Shown piece after piece: positions 34,165 to 43,425 of a DNA stretch of 43,650 bases. The DNA is from Actinomycetota bacterium (GTDB taxonomy: Bacteria; Actinomycetota; Actinomycetes; Nanopelagicales; Nanopelagicaceae): positions 1-43,650 of the forward strand of contig CANBVR010000009.1 in the NCBI GenBank assembly GCA_947372965.1. The letters are read 5' to 3'. The position numbers were made by a program, and so were the translations under genes. Under the pieces are notes generated by a model, which did no database searches, was not told the DNA's origin, and saw only the letters and a list, made by a program, of their open reading frames with translations. The stretch's first letter is position 1. Each line of letters begins with the position of its first letter.

Positions 34165-36623
34165 GGCTTCCATTATCTTGGATTCGAGAATTTGTTGATG
34201 TACCACTTGATATTTCGCTAGATAGTCTTGAGTCAGCCTTTGTAAAGGTTGGATTCGAAATTGAAAGCATTGAAACACAAGGCACGGATCTAACTGGCCC
34301 ATTAGTAGTTGCAGAAGTAAAACAAATCGAGGTGCTCGAGGGCCATAAGAAACCAATTCGCTATGTCGGTCTTGATTGTGGTGAAGGTTCGATTCGCTTT
34401 GTTATTTGCGGAGCAAGTAATTTCGAAGTTGGAGATCTAGTTGTTGCAGCTCTACCAGGTGCGGTTTTACCTGGAGATTTTTCGATCTCTGCGCGAGAAA
34501 CTTACGGCAAAACTAGTAATGGCATGATCTGTTCTGCACGCGAACTTGGTATCAGTGATGAACATTCAGGAATCATTGTGTTACCGGCTGGCTGTGCGAA
34601 AGTTGGCTCAGATGCAATCGCCCTACTTGAGATAAATGACGTAGTAATCGATGCAGCGGTAAACCCAGATCGAGGTTATGCGTTATCTATTCGCGGCCTT
34701 GCTCGTGAATTAGCCGCCTCTTTAGGACTCAAATTTAAGGACCCAGCTCTAGCGGTTGACTCTAAAAAGTATGCGGAAAATAAAGATGGCATTCAGGTAT
34801 CAATCGGCGATCCAACCGGAGTTAGCATTGCTTACATCCGCACAATTGAGGGATTTAATCCTAAAGCGCTAACTCCGTTATGGATGAGTCGAAGAATTGA
34901 AAAATGCGGAATGCGTTCGATTTCGCTGGCCGTAGACATTACGAATTATGTAATGCTCGAACTTGGTCAACCACTCCACGCTTTTGATCGCGAAAAAATT
35001 AGCGGCTCGCTAACTATGCGCTTTGCCGGCGGCGATAAAGTAATAAAGACCTTAGACGGGCAAGAGCGAAAGTTATCGTCCGATGAACTTGTTGTAGCCG
35101 ATTCAACTGGTCCGCTAGCTTTGGCGGGAGTGATGGGTGGGGCTACATCCGAAGTAACTGACTCGACGACAGCAATTGCACTTGAAGGGGCTAGATTCGA
35201 TCCAATTACGATTGCTAAGGCATCGCGTCGACACAAACTCTCGTCCGAAGCATCCCGCAGGCTTGAAAGGGGAGTCGATCCAACCCTGGCGCAAATTTCA
35301 ACTGCTAGAGCGCTTGATTTGCTAATCGAATTAGGCGGGGCAAAGTACATTGGTAGTTGCAGCGCAGGAACTGCTGTTTTCGCGCCAAAGGTTTCTTTTG
35401 ATCCCAATTTCGTCTCAAAATATTTAGGATTTCAGGTTTCCCTTTTAGATGTTGAATCAACTTTGCAGTTAGTGGGATGTACGATCGTCAAGAATTCTGA
35501 TTCAGAATGGTTGATAACTGCTCCAAGTTGGCGAGCTGACCTTTTGACAGCTCCCGATCTAGTAGAAGAAGTTGCCAGAAATATTGGTTTCGATAAAATC
35601 CCATCCAATTTGCCAACTGGTAAATCTGGAGCCAGATTATCTTCGATGCAGCTTCGCAAACGTGAGATTGGAATCTACCTAGCAAGTAATGGATTCTCGG
35701 AGGTTTATAACTACCCGTTTATTAATCCTAAGTACCTTGCTGATCTTGGATTCAGCGGCGATCGGGCAAAGGCATTTAAATTGGCAAATCCCATGTCTGA
35801 AGAGTTTCCTGATCTGCGAACGCACTTATTGCCTGGACTGCTTCAAGCTGTCGTGCGAAATCTTGGACGAGGCCAGAAAAACGTAGCGATCTTTGAGATT
35901 GGATCAGTCTTTAGGGATACCGTTAAGTTGCCTTCACAACCGATTATCTCTACTGAAAAACGTCCGGATGATTCGGTAATTAAATCTATTTATGATGGTG
36001 TTCCGGTTCAACCTATTCAAGTTGCCGGCGTAGTTGCGGGCAAACTAGGTTCCGATGGTTGGAATGGAAGCGTGGCGGAATTTACTTGGGTAGAAGCCGT
36101 AGGTTTAGCAAAGCAGATCATTTCAAATACAGGTAATAGTTTTGAAGTAGTTGCTTCAGATTTTGCGCCTTGGCATCCGGGTCGTTGTGCCGAAATTCAA
36201 GTTGATGGCAAGGCAGTGGCACATGCTGGCGAACTCCATCCAAGAGTTATCGCGATGCTTGGCTTGCCTGAGCGAAGTTGTGCATTTACGGTGGTAGTAA
36301 GCGCGCTGCCTGTAAGTGGCGCTTTTCGTGCAAAATCACTTTTGACGATGCCGCCGGCAATTCAAGATATAGCTCTTGTTGTTGATGAAAAAATCCCAGC
36401 AGCCCAAGTTGAGGCGGCCTTGCGTAAGGGTGCAGGCGAGCTTCTTGAGAGCATCGAACTTTTTGATCGATATGACAAGTTGGGTGATGGCAAAGTTTCG
36501 TTAGCTTATTCAATGCTCTTTCGGGCTCCAGATCGAACTCTCACGGCCGATGAGGTCTCTGCTTTCAGGGCGGCCGCAGCAGAGAGCGCCCTCAAAGAGT
36601 GTGGGGCCACAGTAAGAAGTTAA
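34161..36623 (+). CDS. pheT: Phenylalanine-tRNA ligase beta subunit
   Basis: MRLPLSWIREFVDVPLDI; LELGQPLHAFDREKI; HPGRCAEI; ATGA overlap with pheS. Confidence 0.98.
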   Translation: MRLPLSWIREFVDVPLDISLDSLESAFVKVGFEIESIETQGTDLTGPLVVAEVKQIEVLEGHKKPIRYVGLDCGEGSIRFVICGASNFEVGDLVVAALPGAVLPGDFSISARETYGKTSNGMICSARELGISDEHSGIIVLPAGCAKVGSDAIALLEINDVVIDAAVNPDRGYALSIRGLARELAASLGLKFKDPALAVDSKKYAENKDGIQVSIGDPTGVSIAYIRTIEGFNPKALTPLWMSRRIEKCGMRSISLAVDITNYVMLELGQPLHAFDREKISGSLTMRFAGGDKVIKTLDGQERKLSSDELVVADSTGPLALAGVMGGATSEVTDSTTAIALEGARFDPITIAKASRRHKLSSEASRRLERGVDPTLAQISTARALDLLIELGGAKYIGSCSAGTAVFAPKVSFDPNFVSKYLGFQVSLLDVESTLQLVGCTIVKNSDSEWLITAPSWRADLLTAPDLVEEVARNIGFDKIPSNLPTGKSGARLSSMQLRKREIGIYLASNGFSEVYNYPFINPKYLADLGFSGDRAKAFKLANPMSEEFPDLRTHLLPGLLQAVVRNLGRGQKNVAIFEIGSVFRDTVKLPSQPIISTEKRPDDSVIKSIYDGVPVQPIQVAGVVAGKLGSDGWNGSVAEFTWVEAVGLAKQIISNTGNSFEVVASDFAPWHPGRCAEIQVDGKAVAHAGELHPRVIAMLGLPERSCAFTVVVSALPVSGAFRAKSLLTMPPAIQDIALVVDEKIPAAQVEAALRKGAGELLESIELFDRYDKLGDGKVSLAYSMLFRAPDRTLTADEVSAFRAAAAESALKECGATVRS

Positions 36624-36658
36624 TGTATAAATATACAAAATAATGGATATTTATTCAT
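36623..36658. promoter_or_regulatory. Tandem ArgR operator (two ARG boxes) upstream of argC
   Basis: ATGTATAAATATACAA (36623-36638) and ATGGATATTTATTCAT (36643-36658), each close to the ARG-box consensus ATGAATWWWWATTCAT, 20 bp centre to centre; argR lies in the same cluster. Confidence 0.8.
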
Positions 36659-36677
36659 AATCTGATATCCTACGACC

Positions 36678-37700
36678 ATGAAAACAGGCATCGTCGGTGG
36701 CAGTGGTTATGCGGGTGGGGAACTAATAAAGTTACTTTCCATTCATCCTAACTTTGAGATCTCCTACATTTGCGCCGGTATGAATGCAGGTGAAGAGATC
36801 ACAGCAATTCATCCACATCTTTTTTCGTTTGCCGGGCAGAAGTTTTCGCAGACAGATGTTTCGGAAATCAACAAATGTGAGATTGTATTTATCGCCTTGC
36901 CTCATGGTGAATCCGCAAAATTGATTTCCCAAATCGATCAGAAAGTTAAAGTTGTAGATTTAGGGGCAGATTTTAGATTAAGTTCACGGGAATCGTGGGA
37001 GAAGTATTACGGCGGAGAGTACGCAGGAAAACTTCCGTACGGCCTTCCCGAAATAGGTGACAATTCGAGGGAGATTGCAGCTGCAAATAAGGTTGCAAAT
37101 CCAGGTTGTTATGCAACCGCGATTGCACTAGCCGCCGCCCCTGCATTGGCGAGTTCTCTAATTGATTATGAGGACATTGTGGCGGTTGCCGCAAGTGGGA
37201 CCACAGGTGCCGGAAGAAGCGCAAAGGTTAATCTCTTGGGAAGTGAGGTAATGAACTCTCTTTCCTCTTATAAATTCGGTGGCGTGCATCAACATACCCC
37301 GGAGATCGAAGAAACTTTATCCACCATTGTGGGATCCCAAGTTAGGGTTTCATTCACACCAATATTGGCACCCATGCCCAGAGGAATTCTTGCAACGGTA
37401 ACTGCAAAGTTGACTAAAGATTGTGACACAAAAGAGATTCATGAAATTTATTCCAAATATTATTTGGATGGTGATTTCGTGGAAGTTTTACCGCTTGGCA
37501 CTCTTCCAACGACAGCGTCCGTAAATGGGACAAATAAAGCGGCTATTGCGGTTGCAGTTGATACGCATACAAATAGGTTGATCATCTCCTGCGCCATCGA
37601 CAACCTTGGCAAGGGCGCCGCTGGGCAAGCGATTCAAAACGCTAATTTGATGTGTGGCTTTAGCCAAGGTGCTGGGCTTTGGCAGATCGGCGTCAAGTAA
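36678..37700 (+). CDS. argC: N-acetyl-gamma-glutamyl-phosphate reductase
   Basis: KTGIVGGSGYAGGELIKLL; VANPGCYATAIALA; HQHTPEIEE. Confidence 0.97.
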   Translation: MKTGIVGGSGYAGGELIKLLSIHPNFEISYICAGMNAGEEITAIHPHLFSFAGQKFSQTDVSEINKCEIVFIALPHGESAKLISQIDQKVKVVDLGADFRLSSRESWEKYYGGEYAGKLPYGLPEIGDNSREIAAANKVANPGCYATAIALAAAPALASSLIDYEDIVAVAASGTTGAGRSAKVNLLGSEVMNSLSSYKFGGVHQHTPEIEETLSTIVGSQVRVSFTPILAPMPRGILATVTAKLTKDCDTKEIHEIYSKYYLDGDFVEVLPLGTLPTTASVNGTNKAAIAVAVDTHTNRLIISCAIDNLGKGAAGQAIQNANLMCGFSQGAGLWQIGVK

Positions 37701-38470
37701 TGGCGAAAGTGTTCAAGTACGGTGGCCACGCTTTACCTAAGAATGGTGAAGTTGATCCAACTATTGATTTCCTAGCAAAGCAGATACAGGCTGGCGAAAG
37801 ATTGATTTTAGTTCATGGTGGCGGGCCACAAATTAATCAAGAGCTTGCTGTCCACGGGATTGAAAGCGAAATGGTTAACGGTTTTCGCAAAACGACCCCT
37901 GAGGTTTTTGAAGTTGTTCAACGTACTTTAAGCGGGGAAGTATTGCGAACAATTGTTAATGGCCTAATTGCCGCAGGGGTGAACGCCGTTGGAATTTCTG
38001 CTGCAGACGGCGAGCTAATTCGAGCCAAGGTGAAGGACCCAGCCTTGGGTTTGGTCGGCGAAATTGAAAGTGTAAATCCAAATTTGTTGCTGAAATTACT
38101 TGAGAGTGGATACACCCCGGTAGTTTCGCCAGTTGGGGTAAATAGAGCCGGGCAGGGGTTAAATTTAAATGCAGACCTTGTTGCTGGTGCAATTGGTGGC
38201 GCAGTACAGGCACAATGTGTTTATTTTGCAACGGATGTTTCGGGAATCTATCGAAATTGGCCTGATGAAGAGTCGATGATTGATGCGATTAGCGCAGGGG
38301 AACTATCTTCCTTGGCGAAGAATTTTAGCGGCGGAATGGCTCCAAAAGCTCAAGCAGTTCTAAATGCAGTTAATTCCGGATCAAAGAGTGCACGAGTTTT
38401 TGACGGAAGAGATTGGAAGAATGTTGAACTTGCTCTGGCTGGAAAAGTTGGAACGTTGGTGGTTGCGTGA
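37700..38470 (+). CDS. argB: Acetylglutamate kinase
   Basis: FKYGGHALP; LVHGGGPQINQEL; LNLNADLVAGAIGGAV; ATG at 37700 in TAATG overlap with argC (ORF-track start 37679 is upstream read-in). Confidence 0.95.
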   Translation: MAKVFKYGGHALPKNGEVDPTIDFLAKQIQAGERLILVHGGGPQINQELAVHGIESEMVNGFRKTTPEVFEVVQRTLSGEVLRTIVNGLIAAGVNAVGISAADGELIRAKVKDPALGLVGEIESVNPNLLLKLLESGYTPVVSPVGVNRAGQGLNLNADLVAGAIGGAVQAQCVYFATDVSGIYRNWPDEESMIDAISAGELSSLAKNFSGGMAPKAQAVLNAVNSGSKSARVFDGRDWKNVELALAGKVGTLVVA

Positions 38471-39642
38471 GTACCAACAAGGAAGTTATTTCAGATTGGC
38501 AGCTATCACTCCAAAATAACTATGGAACTCCCACGATCGCACTTTCCAATGGCATTGGTTGTGAGGTTTGGGATGTTGAAGGCAATCGTTACCTAGATCT
38601 ACTCAGCGGAATTGCCACAAATATTCTTGGCCATGCAAACCCGGAAATAGTTCGAGCAATCTCGGAACAAAGTAAAGCGCTTTCCCATGTAAGTAATTTC
38701 TATGCTCATCCAAACGTGGTAAATCTCGCCAAAAAGTTAAAAACTTTTACCAATGATGAAAGCGCGCGGGTTTTTTTTGCTAATTCAGGTGCTGAAGCGA
38801 ACGAAGCTGCGTTAAAACTTTCTCGGCTAACAGGTCGCAAGAAGGTTGTTGCGATGAAGGGTGGTTTCCACGGTCGCACGATGGGAGCACTTTCCTTGAC
38901 CGGGCAAAGTGCCAAGCAGATTCCCTTCAAACCACTGTTAAGCGATATCAAAATGATTGCATTTAATGATCTTAAAGAAGCGCGCAAAGCGATCACAAAA
39001 AAGGTAGCGATGGTTATTGTCGAGCCAATACAAGGTGAGAATGGTGTTGTTGTTCCAGATGCCGGCTACTTATCTGGGCTAAGAGAGCTAACCGAAAAAA
39101 CAGGCACCTTGTTAGTGATCGATGCGGTTCAAACTGGCATGGGTCGTACGGGATCTTGGTTTGGTTATGAAAGTGAAGGAATTGTTCCTGATGTAATTAC
39201 TCTAGCCAAAGGCTTAGGCGGTGGTTTGCCACTTGGCGCAATGATCGCCCTAGGAAAATCTGCTTCACTTTTTGAACCAGGTTCTCATGGAAGTACTTTT
39301 GGGGGTAATCCAATTTCTTGCGCAGCCGCATTGGCTGCAATAAGAGTTATCGAAACCGATAACTTGCAAGAAAAGGCCCGTGAAATCGAGCTTTCTTTGA
39401 AATTGGAACTTTCAAAGAACCCGATTGTTTCAACCGTAAGAGGAAAAGGGTTGTTGATTGGGGTCCTGCTTAAAAAACCGATTGCCAGAGAGTTTGTTGG
39501 CGAGCTGCAAAGCCGTGGAATATTGGCTAATGCACCAACCCAAGATGTGATCCGGTTAGCGCCTGCCCTAGTGATCTCGCAAGAACAGATTGAAGAATTT
39601 ATTCAAAAGTTTAAGGAAGTGGCGGTTACATATGAACGTTAA
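38467..39642 (+). CDS. argD: Acetylornithine aminotransferase
   Basis: [69 protein letters not shown]. Confidence 0.95.
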   Translation: MSTNKEVISDWQLSLQNNYGTPTIALSNGIGCEVWDVEGNRYLDLLSGIATNILGHANPEIVRAISEQSKALSHVSNFYAHPNVVNLAKKLKTFTNDESARVFFANSGAEANEAALKLSRLTGRKKVVAMKGGFHGRTMGALSLTGQSAKQIPFKPLLSDIKMIAFNDLKEARKAITKKVAMVIVEPIQGENGVVVPDAGYLSGLRELTEKTGTLLVIDAVQTGMGRTGSWFGYESEGIVPDVITLAKGLGGGLPLGAMIALGKSASLFEPGSHGSTFGGNPISCAAALAAIRVIETDNLQEKAREIELSLKLELSKNPIVSTVRGKGLLIGVLLKKPIAREFVGELQSRGILANAPTQDVIRLAPALVISQEQIEEFIQKFKEVAVTYER

Positions 39643-40165
39643 AACAACTATCAGCTCTTCGGCCCGTCGCGCTCTTGTTGCGAAGATGATTAAGGGTGGA
39701 TTAGTTGAATCTCAGACGCAACTTGTTAAATTGTTAAGTCGGGAAGGAGTTCGAGTAACCCAAGCGACGGCTAGTCGCGACCTAGAGGATTTGGGCGCAG
39801 TTCGCGTTCGGGATGATGCTGGTTTGCTGCACTACCAATTACCAAACGAAATTAACACTAAAAGTGGTGGAACTCCTGATTTAATCCTGAGCGTAATCGC
39901 AAGCGGAAATCTGGCCGTGGTTCGCACCCCTCCAGGTGGCGCGCAGTTGCTTGCAAGTGCGATCGATCGCAATGCTTTAAATGGCTACTTAAAAAGTGCC
40001 ATTGGGACAATCGCTGGTGATGACACAGTATTAGTTGTTTCTAAAAGTTCTAACGGTGGAGCGGAATTAGCGAAGATGATCGATGCCTTTGCAAGTAGCA
40101 AATCAGGTTCATCTACTAGTAGGGCAATCAACAAGACAACTCAAAAGATGAAGAAGAGGAAGTAG
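39632..40165 (+). CDS. argR: Arginine repressor
   Basis: [83 protein letters not shown] at 39632 preferred. Confidence 0.94.
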   Translation: MNVKTTISSSARRALVAKMIKGGLVESQTQLVKLLSREGVRVTQATASRDLEDLGAVRVRDDAGLLHYQLPNEINTKSGGTPDLILSVIASGNLAVVRTPPGGAQLLASAIDRNALNGYLKSAIGTIAGDDTVLVVSKSSNGGAELAKMIDAFASSKSGSSTSRAINKTTQKMKKRK

Positions 40166-40168
40166 AAA

Positions 40169-41596
40169 ATGGCACTTTGGGGTGGAAGATTTTCGGGTGG
40201 GCCAGCAGATAGCGTTGCTGCGCTATCTAGAAGTGTGGATTTTGATTGGCGACTTGCCCCATATGACGTACGGGTCAATATTGCGCATCTCAACGGCCTA
40301 ATTGCATCTGGCGTAATCAGCGCTGGTAATGGCGAAGTAATCAGAGCTGGATTAAAGGCCCTCGGCGTCGAAATATCTTCAGGCAAGTTCTCGTATAACG
40401 ATCAGGATGAAGATGTCCATAGTGCAATTGAGCGTGGTTTGATTGAGAAGATTGGTCCAGTTGGCGGATCACTTCGTGCCGGTAGATCCCGCAATGATTT
40501 AGTAGTAACTGATTTTAAACTTTATTTAATAGACCATTTACTTGAAGTAGCTGCCGAAATCTCAGAATTGATTTCAGCCCTTAATCAACAAAGTAAAAAG
40601 CACCAGGAAACGGTTGCCCCTGGTTTCACTCACTTACAACATGCCCAACCAATTATCTTTGGCCACGAATTGGCAAAGCACACACAGGCGCTACTTCGAG
40701 ATCTAGATCGTATTGGAGATTGGTTGGAACGTAATTCAATTTCTCCACTTGGCGCTGGCGCAATTGCTGGCTCGGCATTGCAGCCGACACCGGAGATCTC
40801 GGCCAGTGAGTTGGGATTTACAGGAATCTTGGAAAATAGCATTGACGCAGTAAGCGATCGCGATTTTGCAGCGGAGGCGCTATTTGTACTTGCAATGGTT
40901 GGCATTCATCTATCTCGAATCGGCGAGGAATTTACCATTTGGAGCACAAGTGAATTTGGTTGGGTGAGCGTTGCTGATGCTTATTCAACTGGCTCATCAA
41001 TAATGCCGCAAAAGAAGAATCCAGATATTGCAGAGCTGGCACGTGGAAAAGCGGGGCGTTTAGTTGGAAACTTAACAGGCTTGTTAACGACTTTGAAGGG
41101 CTTACCTTTTGCTTACAACCGAGATTTGCAAGAAGATAAAGAGCCAGTCTTTGATTCAATAGAAACACTTCTAGTCATCCTTCCCGCGTTAACTGGAATG
41201 GTCTCAACTGCAATATTCCATCCATCCGTTATCGGTTCAGGAGTTCTGGCCGGCCATTCTTTGGCTACTGAAGTTGCAGATTTCTTGGCCAAAGCCGGTG
41301 TGCCCTTCGCGCAGGCACACGAAGCAGCAGGAGAGTGCGTGAAACTTTGTGAGAAGGAGGGCAAGGAATTGCACCAACTTTCTGATTCACAATTCGCCTC
41401 AGTGCACGAAAAGTTAACGCCCGATATTAGAACTGCTCTAACAGCCCAAGGGGCGATCGATTCTCGAAGCTCAATTTTAGGTACCGCTGTGAGCAGTGTT
41501 GCGGAGCAGATTTCAAATCTAGAAAGCGCAACCCAAGAGGCCGTGAAGTGGATATCCAACGAGCGCCACCGCTTTTCAGGCATGATGAAGCCATGA
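40169..41596 (+). CDS. argH: Argininosuccinate lyase
   Basis: ALWGGRFSGGPADSVAALSRS; DEDVHSAIERGL; GSSIMPQKKNPDIAELARGKAGRLVG. Confidence 0.97.
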   Translation: MALWGGRFSGGPADSVAALSRSVDFDWRLAPYDVRVNIAHLNGLIASGVISAGNGEVIRAGLKALGVEISSGKFSYNDQDEDVHSAIERGLIEKIGPVGGSLRAGRSRNDLVVTDFKLYLIDHLLEVAAEISELISALNQQSKKHQETVAPGFTHLQHAQPIIFGHELAKHTQALLRDLDRIGDWLERNSISPLGAGAIAGSALQPTPEISASELGFTGILENSIDAVSDRDFAAEALFVLAMVGIHLSRIGEEFTIWSTSEFGWVSVADAYSTGSSIMPQKKNPDIAELARGKAGRLVGNLTGLLTTLKGLPFAYNRDLQEDKEPVFDSIETLLVILPALTGMVSTAIFHPSVIGSGVLAGHSLATEVADFLAKAGVPFAQAHEAAGECVKLCEKEGKELHQLSDSQFASVHEKLTPDIRTALTAQGAIDSRSSILGTAVSSVAEQISNLESATQEAVKWISNERHRFSGMMKP

Positions 41597-42867
41597 CAAG
41601 TCAACTTCTTGCCGACCTAGAATGGCGGGGGCTCATTGCTCAGACGACCGATCGAGCGTCACTTCTAAAAGATCTCGATGCTAAACCAATTAGTTTTTAC
41701 CTTGGCTTTGATCCAACTGCCCCAAGCTTGCATGTTGGAAATTTGGTAGTTGTTCTAGTTATGAAGCGCTTCCAGCTAGCGGGGCACCAGCCAATCCCAC
41801 TTGTTGGGGGAGCGACCGGACTTGTTGGTGACCCAAGTGGAAGAAATGAAGAGCGGACCCTAAACGATGAATCAATCGTGGCTGACTGGGTCGATCGAAT
41901 TAAAAATCAGTTATCAAAACTTCTTGATTTCACCAGCCCAACAAATGCAGCTACTTTGGTAAATAATCTTGATTGGACCAAAAAGCTTTCAGCTATTGAA
42001 TTATTACGCGATATTGGAAAGCACTTTAGCGTCAACCAAATGCTTTCGAAAGATTCAGTCTCCTCTAGGTTGGAGTCTGGTGGAATTTCTTATACCGAAT
42101 TTTCTTATCAAGTTCTCCAAGGATTGGATTACTTAGAGCTTTATCGCAGAAATAATTGCACTCTTCAACTTGGCGGAAGTGATCAGTGGGGAAATATCGT
42201 TGCGGGACTAGATTTGGTTCGCAAAGTTGAGGGTGGCTCGGCACATGCATTTACCGTTCCACTTATGACAAAAAGCGATGGTAGTAAATTTGGCAAAACT
42301 GCGGGTGGTTCCATTTGGTTAGATGCAGAAATGACTTCACCATACGCCTTTTATCAATTCTGGATTAATACTGAAGATGCTGATGTTGCAAAATATCTTA
42401 AAGTTTTTTCATTTAAATCACATGAGGAAATTGAACGATTGATCGAAACGGTGAAGGTCAATCCTGGAGCAAGGGAAGCCCAACGCGAACTTGCGCGCGA
42501 GCTTACGACCATGATTCACGGTGCAACTGAATGTGAAAATGTTGAGGCAGCATCTAAGGCGTTATTTGGCCAAGGTGAACTCAAAGATTTAGATGCAAAG
42601 ACTTTAAGTGCAGCGCTGTCACAATTGCCGAGCACGCAAATAAAAAAGGGCGAGAATTTTCCTACTTGGGTTGATCTTTTAGCAGCTACTGGTGTTGTCG
42701 ATTCGAAATCTGCTGCGCGCAGGATCGTTAAAGAATCAGGTGCCTATCTAAATAACGTAAAAGTTTCCGGCGAGGATTTCGCTCCAAATGAGTCCGATCT
42801 CATACATGGAAAATTCCTGGTTTTACGTAAGGGAAAGCGCGATTTAGCGTCTGTCGAGGTCATTTAG
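41593..42867 (+). CDS. tyrS: Tyrosine-tRNA ligase
   Basis: FYLGFDPTAPSLHVGNLV; QLGGSDQWGNIVAG; KSDGSKFGKTAGG; ATG at 41593 overlaps argH stop. Confidence 0.97.
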   Translation: MTSQLLADLEWRGLIAQTTDRASLLKDLDAKPISFYLGFDPTAPSLHVGNLVVVLVMKRFQLAGHQPIPLVGGATGLVGDPSGRNEERTLNDESIVADWVDRIKNQLSKLLDFTSPTNAATLVNNLDWTKKLSAIELLRDIGKHFSVNQMLSKDSVSSRLESGGISYTEFSYQVLQGLDYLELYRRNNCTLQLGGSDQWGNIVAGLDLVRKVEGGSAHAFTVPLMTKSDGSKFGKTAGGSIWLDAEMTSPYAFYQFWINTEDADVAKYLKVFSFKSHEEIERLIETVKVNPGAREAQRELARELTTMIHGATECENVEAASKALFGQGELKDLDAKTLSAALSQLPSTQIKKGENFPTWVDLLAATGVVDSKSAARRIVKESGAYLNNVKVSGEDFAPNESDLIHGKFLVLRKGKRDLASVEVI

Positions 42868-42886
42868 CGCTTCTAGTTAAATCTGC

Positions 42887-42927
42887 TAAACCTCTAAGGT
42901 CCACTTCGGTGTGGCTTTTAGGGGTTT
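42887..42927 (+). terminator. Intrinsic terminator after tyrS
   Basis: AACCTCTAAGGTCCAC-TTCG-GTGTGGCTTTTAGGGGTTTT imperfect hairpin with UUCG loop and T-tract. Confidence 0.75.
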
Positions 42928-42991
42928 TCTGCATCTAGGGGGGCATTTCGCGGTCTTGCCGAGAGCCCCTTTTGGTCGGTTTTAGGTCGAT

Positions 42992-43020
42992 TTGACCCTT
43001 GCCCCAGCCATGGGTTATCT
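42992..43020 (+). promoter_or_regulatory. Candidate rRNA operon promoter
   Basis: TTGACC (42992-42997), 17-bp spacer, TTATCT (43015-43020), upstream of 16S. Confidence 0.5.
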
Positions 43021-43215
43021 TTCTCTCTCGCTCACGAAATGGACGAAAAACCCTTATTTTTAAGGGCAAAACGGCCAGAAAAGCGATTTTTCCCCAAATA
43101 GTTCCAGACGCTATGAAGGTCGATCATCGGATTTGTTATTCCGGGCGCCTTCCGCTAGGTTTGGCGGTCTGCCCTGCAATCGGTGAGAAATCATCGAGAC
43201 CGGTGCGCATACGTA

Positions 43216-43239
43216 CCTTGAGAACTCAACAACGTGCAA
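43216..43239 (+). promoter_or_regulatory. Actinobacterial rRNA leader element (CCTTGAGAACTCAACA...GTGC), putative antitermination/processing signal
   Basis: CCTTGAGAACTCAACAACGTGCAA, matching the conserved pre-rRNA leader motif known in Streptomyces/Mycobacterium. Confidence 0.65.
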
Positions 43240-43425
43240 AAATCAATGCCAATCGGCATATATTGGGCTGTCCGCATTTCGGTGCGCGTCAGCATAAATA
43301 TGCCAAATTCCTTTGTATTTTCTCATTTGAGATCATTACAAAACAAAAACAATTGGTAAAAACTGAAAATAGCAATAGCTATAAAAAGCAAAAGCTAGTT
43401 TCGTTTTTTTGCCAGATCAAAACTT

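Noticed and set aside
34967-35407. 146-aa minus-strand ORF inside pheT
   Set aside because: Antisense shadow of pheT.
41113-41604. 163-aa minus-strand ORF inside argH
   Set aside because: Antisense shadow of argH, no family resemblance.
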